Assembly: GCF_900105075.1 (NCBI RefSeq)
Contig: NZ_FNSK01000001.1
Span: forward strand, 248,001 to 312,000
DNA length: 64,000 nucleotides
Direction: 5' to 3'
From: Rhodobacter sp. 24-YEA-8
GTDB taxonomy: Bacteria; Pseudomonadota; Alphaproteobacteria; Rhodobacterales; Rhodobacteraceae
Shown: in pieces, positions 8,683-16,483 of the stretch
Numbering within the stretch: position 1 is the stretch's first letter
Layout of the letters: each line of letters starts with the position of its first letter
Made by a program: the position numbers and the translations under genes
The notes under the pieces: generated by a model
Databases searched by the model: none
What the model saw: the letters and a program-made list of their open reading frames with translations, nothing else
What the model was told of the DNA's origin: nothing

Positions 8683-9342
8683 ATGTCCGACCATAAGCCG
8701 CCTTCGACCCTGACCCGTGCCCGCCGTCAGCATGGGATGGCCAGCTATGACCCTGAGGTGATCCGCGATTTGCTGGACCGCATTCCGCTGGCCCATATCG
8801 GCCATCTGATTGACGGCCAGCCGGTGGTGACCGCGACGTTGCAATGGCGGATCGGTGACCGGATTTACTGGCACGGATCTTCGGCCAGCCGGATGATCAA
8901 GGCGGCATCGGGCGCGAAGGTCTGTGTCACGGTGACGGCGGTCGATGGGATGGTTCTGGCGCGGTCAGGGCTGGAACATTCAACGCAATATCGCTCGGTG
9001 ATGGTCTTTGGCGAAGCGGTCCTGCTGCGCGACCCGGCCGAAAAAGAGGCTGCGCTGAAGGCGATGATGGAGCGGCTTTTCCCCGGCCGCTGGGACGCTT
9101 TGCGCCCGATGACGGTGCAGGAACTGAAGGCGACGGCGGTCTTGTCGCTGCCGATTTCGGAGGCTTCGGCGAAGATCAGCGCCGGTGATCCGACCGACCC
9201 GCCGGAAGATGCGGGCTGGCCGGTCTGGGCCGGGGTCCTGCCGATGCAGATGGTGACGGGGGCGCCGCGCCCGGCCCCAGACCTGGCGCCCGGGCTTGCC
9301 GCAGAGCCGCCCTCTTATCTGCGCGATTTCACCTTCGGTTGA
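8683..9342 (+). CDS. pyridoxamine 5'-phosphate oxidase family (FMN split-barrel) protein
   Basis: This is a 219-aa protein of the FMN-binding split-barrel family related to PNPOx and the NimA-like group. The N-terminal LTRARRQHGMASYDPEVIRDLLDRIPLAHIG pattern and the YWHGSSASRM segment are typical of this flavin- or F420-binding subgroup. Start ATG 8683 is preceded by TGGAG; the open frame runs further upstream but into the rpmB terminator, so the short form is preferred. Its substrate is unknown. Neighbours (rpmB and acsA on the same strand) give no functional hint. Confidence 0.85.
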   Translation: MSDHKPPSTLTRARRQHGMASYDPEVIRDLLDRIPLAHIGHLIDGQPVVTATLQWRIGDRIYWHGSSASRMIKAASGAKVCVTVTAVDGMVLARSGLEHSTQYRSVMVFGEAVLLRDPAEKEAALKAMMERLFPGRWDALRPMTVQELKATAVLSLPISEASAKISAGDPTDPPEDAGWPVWAGVLPMQMVTGAPRPAPDLAPGLAAEPPSYLRDFTFG

Positions 9343-9510
9343 ACGGTAAGTCGCTCGACGCTTATTGACCTTTCCGCTCCTGAGTCCCCCTATCGCGTTC
9401 AGGGGGGCGGTCATGGATCCGGCCCCGGCCAGCAGATCGGGGCGGGAGCCGGGCCTTGGGGAAATCCCGGCCAGGGGCACAGACCGCCCGAAGCAAGGGA
9501 GGAATGTGTC

Positions 9511-11466
9511 ATGTCAGGTCCGGTTACGAGCCGCGCGCCATCATTGGAATTTTCGGCGGGTGCGCATGTTGATGCTGCGGGTTACGCGCGTCTTTACGGC
9601 GAATCGGTTGCGTCTCCTGATGCTTTCTGGGGGCGCGAGGGGCTTCGTCTGGACTGGATCCAGCCCTATAGCACGGTGAAAGAGACCAGTTTCGCGCCGG
9701 GGAATATCTCGATCCGCTGGTTTGGCGACGGCTCGCTGAATGTGGCGGCGAATTGCATCGACCGCCATCTGATCGACCGGGCGGAGCAGACCGCGATCAT
9801 CTGGGAGCCGGATGATCCGAAGGAGCCGGCGAAACATATCACCTATCGCGCGCTGCTCGAGCAGGTCTCGCGCATGGCCAATGTGCTGAAATCGCATGGT
9901 GTGAAAAAGGGCGACCGCGTCGTGCTTTATCTGCCGATGATCCCCGAGGCGGCCTATGCGATGCTGGCCTGCGCCCGGCTCGGCGCGGTGCATTCCGTTG
10001 TTTTCGGGGGCTTTTCCCCGGATGCCCTGGCGAACCGGATCAATGATTCCGAGGCGAAGCTCGTGATCACCGCCGACTGGGCACCGCGCGCCGGCAAGAA
10101 GACCGGGCTCAAGGACAACACCGATAAGGCGCTTTTGCATTGTTCGGACCGGGTGAAATGCCTGGTGGTGAAACGCACGGGCGAGCAGATCTCCTGGGTC
10201 TCGGGCCGCGATTTCGACCTGCTGGCGGAAATGGCTGAAGCGAAGCCCTATTGCCCCTATGTCGAGGTCGGCGCCGAGGATCCTTTGTTCATCCTCTATA
10301 CGTCCGGCTCGACCGGCAAGCCGAAGGGCGTGGTGCATACATCGGGCGGCTATCTCACCTATGCCGCGATGACGCATCAATATACGTTCGACTATCATGA
10401 CGGCGATATTTACTGGTGCACGGCCGATGTCGGCTGGGTCACCGGCCACAGCTATATCGTCTATGGGCCGCTGGCGAATGGCGGCACCACGCTGATGTTC
10501 GAAGGCGTGCCGACCTGGCCCGATGCCGGCCGTTTCTGGGAGGTCTGCGCCAAACACCGGGTCAATCAGTTCTATACCGCGCCGACCGCGATCCGGTCGC
10601 TGATGGGGATGGGGCCGGAATTTGTCGAGCGTCACGACCTGTCGTCTCTGAAGCTGCTTGGCTCGGTTGGTGAACCTATCAACCCCGAAGCCTGGGCCTG
10701 GTACGACAAATATGTTGGAAAAGGGAAACTGCCGATCGTCGACACTTTCTGGCAGACCGAGACCGGCGGCCATATGCTGACGCCCTTGCCGGGGGCTGTG
10801 GCGACGAAGCCCGGCTCGGCGACGGTGCCGTTTTTCGGGGTGAAGCCGGTGGTGCTTGACCCGCAGACCGGGGCAGAGCTGAGCGAAACCGAATGCGAGG
10901 GCGTGTTGTGCATCAGCGACAGCTGGCCCGGGCAGATGCGGACGCTCTGGGGGGATCACGCGCGATTTGAAGAGGCTTATTTCAGCCAGTATAAAGGGTA
11001 TTATTTTACGGGCGACGGCTGCCGTCGCGATGCGGATGGCTATTACTGGATTACCGGCCGTGTCGATGATGTCATTAACGTCTCCGGCCACCGGATGGGC
11101 ACGGCAGAGGTGGAATCCGCCCTTGTCGCGCATGAGAAGGTCGCCGAAGCGGCAGTTGTCGGCTATCCGCATGACCTCAAGGGGCAGGGCATCTATGCCT
11201 ATGTCACGCTGATGAACGGGGTGACGCCGACCCCCGAGCTGAAGCGCGAGCTGGAGGCCTGGGTCCGCGCCGAGATCGGCCCGATCGCCAAACCCGACCT
11301 GATCCAGTTCGCCCCGGGCCTGCCGAAGACGCGTTCCGGCAAGATCATGCGCCGCATCCTGCGCAAAATCGCCGAAAACGACTTTGCCGCCCTCGGGGAT
11401 ACCTCAACCCTCGCAGACCCGACCGTCGTCGAAGACCTCATCGAGAACAGGATGAACAAGGGATGA
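9511..11466 (+). CDS. acsA: acetyl-CoA synthetase (acetate-CoA ligase)
   Basis: This is AMP-forming acetyl-CoA synthetase, which activates acetate to acetyl-CoA through acetyl-AMP in the cytoplasm. The 651-aa product is exactly the family length. The ATP/AMP-binding motif [15 protein letters not shown] starts near residue 263, and the C-terminal [15 protein letters not shown] contains Lys611, the counterpart of the lysine that is acetylated to switch the enzyme off in Salmonella. A good ribosome binding site (AAGGGAGGA) precedes ATG 9511. It is convergent with the pseudoazurin gene. The [15 protein letters not shown] region is typical of Acs rather than of propionyl-CoA synthetase. Confidence 0.96.
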   Translation: MSGPVTSRAPSLEFSAGAHVDAAGYARLYGESVASPDAFWGREGLRLDWIQPYSTVKETSFAPGNISIRWFGDGSLNVAANCIDRHLIDRAEQTAIIWEPDDPKEPAKHITYRALLEQVSRMANVLKSHGVKKGDRVVLYLPMIPEAAYAMLACARLGAVHSVVFGGFSPDALANRINDSEAKLVITADWAPRAGKKTGLKDNTDKALLHCSDRVKCLVVKRTGEQISWVSGRDFDLLAEMAEAKPYCPYVEVGAEDPLFILYTSGSTGKPKGVVHTSGGYLTYAAMTHQYTFDYHDGDIYWCTADVGWVTGHSYIVYGPLANGGTTLMFEGVPTWPDAGRFWEVCAKHRVNQFYTAPTAIRSLMGMGPEFVERHDLSSLKLLGSVGEPINPEAWAWYDKYVGKGKLPIVDTFWQTETGGHMLTPLPGAVATKPGSATVPFFGVKPVVLDPQTGAELSETECEGVLCISDSWPGQMRTLWGDHARFEEAYFSQYKGYYFTGDGCRRDADGYYWITGRVDDVINVSGHRMGTAEVESALVAHEKVAEAAVVGYPHDLKGQGIYAYVTLMNGVTPTPELKRELEAWVRAEIGPIAKPDLIQFAPGLPKTRSGKIMRRILRKIAENDFAALGDTSTLADPTVVEDLIENRMNKG

Positions 11467-11503
11467 GGCTTTAACGCCAGATCCGGAAGAAATGTTGAAG
11501 AAG

Positions 11504-11537
11504 GGAAAACGCTGCTCGTAATCGGGCGGCGTTTTCC
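11504..11537. terminator. bidirectional terminator between acsA and pseudoazurin
   Basis: An inverted repeat GGAAAACGC / GCGTTTTCC with extra GC pairing inside lies between the two converging stops. It gives a T-rich 3' arm on both strands, so it can end both transcripts. Confidence 0.6.
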
Positions 11538-11551
11538 ATATGGATGTTCGA

Positions 11552-11998
11552 TTATTGAACCTGATCCAGTGCCAGATCCATCCGCTCACGCGCTTTCTTT
11601 GGCAGTTTCACCGCCTTGAGCTTTTCGATCTCGTCCGCCAGATCTGCAGGCGCCGCGCCCACCTGGATCACCATCACCATGCCCATGGCCAGATGCGGCG
11701 TGCATTTGACGCCGTAAATGCCTGGCTCGGTCACCGTCACGTCAAGTTCTTCATTGATTTTGCCTTTGAACACCGCGGCGCCGGGCGGCAACATATCTTT
11801 GATTGCCTCGACATTGTGGCTCTTGTCGGTTGGGATGAACCTGATCACATCGCCCGGTTCGGCGCGCACGTAATCCGGCTCGAAAACCATTGTGCCGGCG
11901 GCGCCTTTGTTCAGCATATGCACCTCGATTTCGGCGGCAAAGCCGGGGGCTGCGAGGCCGCAGGCGATCAGGGCGGCGAAAAGGATGCGGGATGTCAT
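11552..11998 (-). CDS. pseudoazurin (type I blue copper protein)
   Basis: This is a periplasmic electron carrier that donates to nitrite reductase, nitrous-oxide reductase or cytochrome c peroxidase in denitrifying Rhodobacterales. The 148-aa precursor starts with a signal peptide (about residues 1-21, ending GFAA). The four copper ligands are visible: His in SHNVEAI, then Cys, His and Met in [12 protein letters not shown]. The start at 11998 follows AGGAG; the open frame runs 16 codons further without support. An FNR-type box lies 77-90 bp upstream, suggesting induction when oxygen is low. No nitrite reductase gene is in the window, so the partner is inferred. Confidence 0.94.
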   Translation of the reverse strand: MTSRILFAALIACGLAAPGFAAEIEVHMLNKGAAGTMVFEPDYVRAEPGDVIRFIPTDKSHNVEAIKDMLPPGAAVFKGKINEELDVTVTEPGIYGVKCTPHLAMGMVMVIQVGAAPADLADEIEKLKAVKLPKKARERMDLALDQVQ

Positions 11999-12074
11999 GG
12001 TGAACTCCTGTGTCACAGAAATGACCGGCAACCGGCCATTCCCCATGCGCTAAGCGGAGTTGTCCTGCCCGACC

Positions 12075-12088
12075 TTGAGCGAGGTCAA
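12075..12088. promoter_or_regulatory. FNR/FnrL-type palindrome between pseudoazurin and dcm
   Basis: TTGAGCGAGGTCAA has both conserved FNR half-sites (TTGA-N6-TCAA). It lies 77 bp upstream of the pseudoazurin start, where a -10-like TAGCGC about 22 bases beyond it would place it near -41. It is 58 bp upstream of the divergent dcm start. Confidence 0.65.
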
Positions 12089-12145
12089 ACCGGACCTGCG
12101 GCGGGGCGTCGCAGTCCCGGTTGCGGCGGGGCGTGTATCGCCATA

Positions 12146-13375
12146 ATGTCAGAAAAATTCCCAGAGATGAAAGCCGCGATGCAAACCGAATTTGACAGGC
12201 TTCTGGCCCAGGCGGGGTGGTCTGTGCCCGATGCCGCGAAACGTCTTGGCTATTCCGAGGGCCATATTTACCGCTGGAAACGTGGCGAAGAAGCCCCGCG
12301 CGAGGCTGTCCTGACGGTATTGCGTGCCGAGGCCGGGCGCCATCCGGACCCTGAAGGCTCTTTCACGTTCATCGACCTCTTCGCCGGAATCGGGGGCCTC
12401 AGGCGTGCCATGGAGGCGGCGGGGGGGCGCTGTATTTTCACCTCGGAATGGGATCAGTTCGCGCAGAAAACCTATCACGCCAATTATCCTGACAACCGCC
12501 CGATTGCCGGCGATATCCGCGAAGTGGCTGAGGCCGATGTGCCCGACCATGATGTGCTGGTTGCGGGCTTTCCCTGCCAGCCGTTCTCTATCGCCGGGGT
12601 CTCGAAGAAAAATGCGCTCGGCCGGGCGCATGGTTTTGCCGATGAAACCCAGGGCACGTTGTTTTTTGACGTGGCGCGGCTGATAAAACACCATCGCCCG
12701 GCCGCGTTCTTGTTGGAAAATGTAAAGAACCTGCAAAGCCATGATAAGGGCAATACCTTTGCTGTCATTCACCGGACACTGACTGAAGAGCTGGGCTACC
12801 AGCTTTTTACCAAAGTGATTGATGCCGGTCATTTCGTGCCGCAACATCGCGAGCGGATCGTGATGGTGGGTTTTCGCGAGACCACCTCTTTCAGCTGGGC
12901 TGACCTTGAGCTGCCCACTTACGGCGGGCGTCGGCTGGGCACGATCCTGCATCCCGAGAACGGCACTGAGGCTCCGGAAGGGCATTTCACCACCGGCCCC
13001 GATGCGGTTGTCAGCGAGAAGTACACGCTGACCGATAAGCTCTGGCGCTATCTTCAGGACTATGCCGCCAAGCATCGCGCAAAGGGCAATGGGTTCGGAT
13101 TTGGCCTTTTCGGGCCGGATGACATCGCCCGCACGCTTTCGGCGCGCTACTACAAGGACGGCTCCGAGATCCTGATCCGCCAGCGGCCCGGTGAAAACCC
13201 GCGCCGCCTGACGCCCAGGGAATGCGCGCGACTGATGGGCTATGGTGAGAATTTCCGCATTCCGGTCTCGGACACCCAGGCCTATCGCCAGTTCGGCAAT
13301 TCGGTGGCGGTCCCGGTCTTTGCCGAGGTCGCGCAGAAAATGCGGCCACATATCCTTTCGCTGATCCATGGCTGA
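12146..13375 (+). CDS. dcm: DNA (cytosine-5-)-methyltransferase, Dcm-like
   Basis: This is a C5-cytosine DNA methyltransferase. Residues about 20-55 look like a small helix-turn-helix ([21 protein letters not shown] split over two helices). Motif I is [10 protein letters not shown] (residue 74 on), the catalytic Cys144 lies in GFPCQPFS, and ENVKNL, QHRERI and the C-terminal [10 protein letters not shown] are all present. The target-recognition part (GNGFGFG, then [15 protein letters not shown] and [14 protein letters not shown]) closely resembles E. coli Dcm as I recall it, so CCWGG is a plausible target. Start ATG 12146 lacks a clear ribosome site, and longer readings run antisense into pseudoazurin. 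vsr overlaps its 3' end by 8 bp. Confidence 0.93.
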   Translation: MSEKFPEMKAAMQTEFDRLLAQAGWSVPDAAKRLGYSEGHIYRWKRGEEAPREAVLTVLRAEAGRHPDPEGSFTFIDLFAGIGGLRRAMEAAGGRCIFTSEWDQFAQKTYHANYPDNRPIAGDIREVAEADVPDHDVLVAGFPCQPFSIAGVSKKNALGRAHGFADETQGTLFFDVARLIKHHRPAAFLLENVKNLQSHDKGNTFAVIHRTLTEELGYQLFTKVIDAGHFVPQHRERIVMVGFRETTSFSWADLELPTYGGRRLGTILHPENGTEAPEGHFTTGPDAVVSEKYTLTDKLWRYLQDYAAKHRAKGNGFGFGLFGPDDIARTLSARYYKDGSEILIRQRPGENPRRLTPRECARLMGYGENFRIPVSDTQAYRQFGNSVAVPVFAEVAQKMRPHILSLIHG

Positions 13376-13880
13376 CGTTCATTCGCCTGATGTGCGGCGG
13401 CGCAATATGCAGGCGATCCGGGGCGCGGATACAAAGCCCGAGAGGGTGTTGCGCAAGGGGCTGCACCGACTCGGGTTCCGCTACCGGTTGCAAAGGGGTG
13501 ACCTGCCCGGGCGGCCCGACCTGGTGCTTGCGAAATACCGGGCGGTGATCTTCGCGCATGGGTGTTTCTGGCACGGCCATGGCTGCGATCTGTTTCGCTG
13601 GCCCAGGACGCGGGAAGAGTTCTGGCGCGGCAAGATCGGCAGCAATATGGCGCGCGACGCCCGCGTCCTGGCCGCGCTTGAGGCACAGGGCTGGCGGGTT
13701 GCCCTGGTCTGGGAATGCGCGCTGAAAGGGCGGGGGCGGCAGCCGGAAGCTGCTGTACTGGCAGAGCTGGCCGCCTGGATAACCGGGGGCGGCCAGCATA
13801 TCGAGATTATGGCTCAGGCGGCGGCCATATCGCCCGCTTTGACCGCATCGGCGAGTCCGTCAAGCAGTTCGACCGTCTGA
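13368..13880 (+). CDS. vsr: very short patch repair endonuclease Vsr
   Basis: This endonuclease nicks 5' of the T in T:G mismatches made when 5-methylcytosine deaminates at Dcm sites. Asp51 in GRPDLVL, His64 and His69 in [11 protein letters not shown], and the later [14 protein letters not shown] match the E. coli enzyme position for position. Thr63, which E. coli uses through its backbone carbonyl, is Ala here. ATG 13368 lies inside the end of dcm, so the two are translationally coupled. The last 20 or so residues form a tail rich in Ala and Ser that is encoded over the convergent 3' end of the DAHP synthase gene (67 bp overlap). No restriction enzyme gene accompanies the pair. Confidence 0.95.
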   Translation: MADVHSPDVRRRNMQAIRGADTKPERVLRKGLHRLGFRYRLQRGDLPGRPDLVLAKYRAVIFAHGCFWHGHGCDLFRWPRTREEFWRGKIGSNMARDARVLAALEAQGWRVALVWECALKGRGRQPEAAVLAELAAWITGGGQHIEIMAQAAAISPALTASASPSSSSTV

Positions 13881-14878
13881 TCCCAGGAGATACAGCCATC
13901 GGTGATCGACTGGCCATAGACAAGCTTTTGGCCAGGAACGACTTTTTGCGCACCGGCGACCAGGTTGCTTTCGACCATCAGCGCACGGATACGGCGCTCG
14001 CCCGCGCGGATACGGGCGGCGACATCGGCAACAACGCCGGGCTGGCGGGCCGGGTCTTTGCCGCTGTTGGCATGGCTCGCATCGATCATGATACCCGGAT
14101 CAATGCCGGCCTTTGCCGCAGCCGCAGCCACCGCATCGACATCGGCGGCACTGAAATTCGGCCCATTCGACCCGCCGCGCAGCACGACATGACAATCGGG
14201 GTTGCCGGTGGTGCGCGCGATCGCCGCCCGGCCGTCTGCCGTGATCGCCGGGAAAGAATGCTGGCCGCGTGCCGACAGAATCGCATCCAGCGCCATCTGG
14301 ACCGAGCCATCGGTGCCGTTCTTGAAGCCGACCGGGCAGGACAGGCCCGAGGCCAGCTGGCGATGGATCTGGCTTTCCGTGGTGCGCGCCCCGATCGCGC
14401 CCCAGGCGATCAGATCTGCGAAATATTGCGGCATGATCGGGTCGAGGAATTCGGTCGAGGCGGGCAGACCCATGCGGTTGATATCGAGCAGCAGCTTGCG
14501 CGCCAGGGGCAGCCCGTCTTCGATCCGGTCCGAGCCGTCGAGATGCGGATCATTGATCAGACCCTTCCAGCCGACCGTGGTGCGCGGCTTTTCGAAATAG
14601 ACCCGCATCACGATTTCCAGCTTGTCCTGGTGGCGCTTGCGCTCGGCCGCGAGGCGGCGGGCGTAATCCATCGCGGCCTCGGGGTCATGGATCGAACAGG
14701 GCCCGATCACGAGGAGGAGCCGCTCATCACGGCCCGCCAGAATCTCGCGGATGGCATTGCGGCTTTGTGCTACGGTCTCGGATATGGCGGCATCGCGCGG
14801 GATCGCCACGGCGAGCTCCAGCGGCGAGGGCAGGGGGCGCAATTCCTCGATACGCAGATTGTTGGTTTCGGTCGGCAT
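13814..14878 (-). CDS. 3-deoxy-7-phosphoheptulonate (DAHP) synthase, class I (AroF/G/H type)
   Basis: This is the first enzyme of the shikimate pathway, condensing phosphoenolpyruvate with erythrose 4-phosphate. The 354-aa protein has the class I signature VIGPCSIHDPEAA (Cys61), then STEFLDPIMPQYFADLIAWGAIGARTTESQ (metal and substrate region, over about 30 residues), GFKNGTDGS and IMIDASHANS. The N-terminal extension of about 45 residues is of the kind that carries feedback inhibition in AroF/G/H; which amino acid inhibits cannot be read. Start 14878 follows AGGAAGAC. Upstream lies a candidate Trp/Phe/Tyr leader peptide with a terminator hairpin, so transcription is probably attenuated by charged aromatic tRNA levels. 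Confidence 0.94.
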   Translation of the reverse strand: MPTETNNLRIEELRPLPSPLELAVAIPRDAAISETVAQSRNAIREILAGRDERLLLVIGPCSIHDPEAAMDYARRLAAERKRHQDKLEIVMRVYFEKPRTTVGWKGLINDPHLDGSDRIEDGLPLARKLLLDINRMGLPASTEFLDPIMPQYFADLIAWGAIGARTTESQIHRQLASGLSCPVGFKNGTDGSVQMALDAILSARGQHSFPAITADGRAAIARTTGNPDCHVVLRGGSNGPNFSAADVDAVAAAAAKAGIDPGIMIDASHANSGKDPARQPGVVADVAARIRAGERRIRALMVESNLVAGAQKVVPGQKLVYGQSITDGCISWDQTVELLDGLADAVKAGDMAAA

Positions 14879-14931
14879 TTCGGTCTTCCTGTTCTTTGCC
14901 TCAGGATCTGACCGGTACCCCCGAAAACGGA

Positions 14932-14956
14932 AAGCCGCCGGTCTAACCAGCGGCTT
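14932..14956 (-). terminator. attenuator hairpin upstream of the DAHP synthase
   Basis: On the minus strand the arms AAGCCGCTGGT (14956-14946) and ACCGGCGGCTT (14942-14932) form an 11-bp stem with one G-T pair and a 3-base loop, followed by T-rich sequence. The 5' arm contains CCGCTGG, the exact complement of CCAGCGG inside the leader peptide frame (15013-15007), so an alternative antiterminator pairing is available. Confidence 0.65.
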
Positions 14957-14988
14957 GGGGGTTTTTGGTGAGTATCGCCTGTCTCGCG

Positions 14989-15060
14989 TTACACAGCCGC
15001 CCGCATCCGCTGGCATGAGCGGAAGTAATAAAACCAGACGGGGGCGCAGGACATCGACAT
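14989..15060 (-). CDS. candidate aromatic leader peptide (attenuator) of the DAHP synthase gene
   Basis: This 23-codon frame reads ATG to TAA on the minus strand, 111 bp upstream of the DAHP synthase start. Residues 9-13 are Trp-Phe-Tyr-Tyr-Phe, five aromatic codons in a row, which is the hallmark of a leader peptide whose stalled translation reports shortage of aromatic amino acids. The frame has no Shine-Dalgarno sequence. The best promoter upstream would start transcription at or next to its ATG, making it leaderless as reported for trpL in Sinorhizobium. The region just after the aromatic codons can pair with the 5' arm of the downstream terminator. Confidence 0.7.
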   Translation of the reverse strand: MSMSCAPVWFYYFRSCQRMRAAV

Positions 15061-15067
15061 GTCGGGA

Positions 15068-15096
15068 AAGCTAAGCGCGAAAAATCACTTTGTCAC
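15068..15096 (-). promoter_or_regulatory. possible promoter of the leader peptide and DAHP synthase
   Basis: On the minus strand GTGACA (15096-15091) is followed after 17 bases by TAGCTT (15073-15068). The predicted start of transcription is about 15061-15060, at the leader-peptide ATG. The -10 match is weak. Confidence 0.4.
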
Positions 15097-15183
15097 CAGA
15101 AAAATAGTGGGGATTTTCAGGGGCCTGGTGGGTCGGGCAAAGATCTTCAGGAATTATTAACCCTGGTCGCAGAGCATCGGATC

Positions 15184-15495
15184 ATGCGAGTGACCCTGAT
15201 CCTGCCCCTTTTTCTTGCCGCCTGTGGTGCCCAGCCTGCGCCGCATATGTTCGGGGCCGAGCGCTTTGACGCCAGCCGTGGCGGGCATGACTATGTGGTC
15301 TTTCTGAAGGGCAGCAGTGTCGAGGTGATCCGTCTCGGCTGGGCCTCACCGGGGGAGCATCAGGCGATTCGGGCCACAATGATCGACCTGATCCCCGAGC
15401 TCACCGGCTGCAAATTGCGCGAAAGCGCTCTTCAGGGCGATTCGGGCGAGATGCGGGGGCTGGTCACTTGCCCCCGTCCGGCCCCTTTGGCCTGA
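15184..15495 (+). CDS. small putative lipoprotein, function unknown
   Basis: A 103-aa protein begins with a short lipoprotein signal peptide (hydrophobic LILPLFLAAC, lipobox LAAC with Cys14), so it should be lipid-anchored and exported. The rest is a small soluble domain with a second and third cysteine (GCKLRES and VTCPRP), which could form a disulphide. I do not recognise a family with a known function. Its 3' end overlaps a convergent small membrane-protein gene by 32 bp. It lies just after the divergent DAHP synthase regulatory region. Confidence 0.7.
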   Translation: MRVTLILPLFLAACGAQPAPHMFGAERFDASRGGHDYVVFLKGSSVEVIRLGWASPGEHQAIRATMIDLIPELTGCKLRESALQGDSGEMRGLVTCPRPAPLA

Positions 15496-15667
15496 CGATA
15501 TAGAGCATATAGCCGGCATAAAGCCCCGCCACGAGGAAGACCGCCCCCCAAAGCGGCGCGTTGAAGACAAAGAACTCCAGACCCGACCACAGGATCGGCA
15601 GGACCGTGGTCAAGAGCCGCGTGACGGGGCGCTCGAACATCGGGTGAAACGGGTCGAGGATCTGCAT
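15464..15667 (-). CDS. small integral membrane protein, function unknown
   Basis: This 67-aa product has a hydrophobic centre (about residues 22-58, LWSGLEFFVFNAPLWGAVFLVAGLYAGY in two runs) compatible with one or two membrane segments, and a charged C-terminus (RPKGPDGGK). The opening MQILDPFHPMFERPVTRL is the only in-frame ATG that gives a compact protein; the open frame extends far upstream without support. It converges on the lipoprotein gene with a 32-bp overlap. Function unknown. Confidence 0.55.
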   Translation of the reverse strand: MQILDPFHPMFERPVTRLLTTVLPILWSGLEFFVFNAPLWGAVFLVAGLYAGYMLYIVRPKGPDGGK

Positions 15668-15922
15668 GGGCACGGGTCCGGTCTTTAATGAGGTGAAGCG
15701 GCGGCGGATGAGGCGTCGAAAGTCGGAGCAAAGCACATTCGGCGGATGCGGCGGCAAGGTCAATCGCCGTGAGCCAGGGTCATTCTGCGAGAGGGAACCA
15801 AATCGCTCCGGCTGCGTTAATCTTCCGGCCATAGTGAGGCTCTGCAACAGAACCGCCGATCTTCGGGCGGGGCGGCATCGCCCGACACCCTGACGGCGCT
15901 TCGTTAAAGTGAGGGAGAGATT

Positions 15923-16180
15923 ATGGGTATCGAAAGCATTCTGATTCTTCTGGTCATCGGCGCAATTGCCGGCTGGCTGGCGGGACAACTGGTCAAAGGC
16001 TACGGCTTTGGCCTGGTCGGCAATATCGTGGTTGGTGTGGTGGGCGCCTTTATCGCCGGGCTGATCCTGCCGCGGATCGGTCTGACCTTTGGCGGCAATG
16101 CAATTCTTGCCTCCATCATCCATGCCACCATCGGTGCGGTGATTCTCCTGCTGCTGATCCGCCTGGTGAGGACAGCCTGA
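15923..16180 (+). CDS. GlsB/YeaQ/YmgE family stress-response membrane protein
   Basis: An 85-aa, almost entirely hydrophobic protein has three predicted membrane segments and the family glycine pattern GAIAGWLAGQLVKGYGFGLVGNIVVGVVGAFIAG (read as consecutive helices). It belongs to the transglycosylase-associated protein family, whose members are induced by general stress but have no settled activity. A clear purine-rich ribosome site (GAGGGAGAG) precedes ATG 15923. A 9-bp inverted repeat lies just after its stop. It appears to be a single-gene unit. Confidence 0.9.
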   Translation: MGIESILILLVIGAIAGWLAGQLVKGYGFGLVGNIVVGVVGAFIAGLILPRIGLTFGGNAILASIIHATIGAVILLLLIRLVRTA

Positions 16181-16483
16181 AATCATTAATGCGACGGGGG
16201 CAGCGGTCGCAGCCGACCCCGTCGCCACCCCGGTCAGGATCGTAAATATCCTGGCCGATGACCCTGACCAGCCCTTCGACAGCAGCAGGGCCGTCGAAAC
16301 TTCGGTCGGCGTAATCTTCGCCAGACTGAATCGTTGTCCGACATCTGGCGCGACGGGCGCGCAGGCGCCTGAACAGGTCTGGACATTGCGCGGATCACAG
16401 CCCCGGACGGAAACCCGGCTGAACCGCCGCAACGCAGCACGCAGGCGTCAATCAGGCTCAACAGCGGGGGACAAGTGGGCTTG
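16181..16483. other. 303-bp gap with an inverted repeat, no gene recognised
   Basis: Between the GlsB-type gene and the end of uvrB there is a perfect 9-bp inverted repeat (GCGACGGGG at 16191-16199, CCCCGTCGC at 16217-16225) with a 17-base loop and no T-run, which may terminate the upstream gene. The remaining 260 bp hold no reading frame with a convincing start or composition, and no RNA gene was recognised. Confidence 0.4.

Noticed and set aside
9541..11172. 543-codon minus-strand frame opposite acsA
   Set aside because: acsA is full length and certain; the antisense frame has no recognisable motif.
11540..12145. Upstream extension of the dcm reading frame to 611 codons
   Set aside because: The extra 202 codons are antisense to the pseudoazurin gene, and family similarity begins only after ATG 12146.
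12146..13880. Restriction-modification system
   Set aside because: Only a Dcm-like methyltransferase and Vsr are present; neighbours are pseudoazurin and DAHP synthase, with no endonuclease gene.
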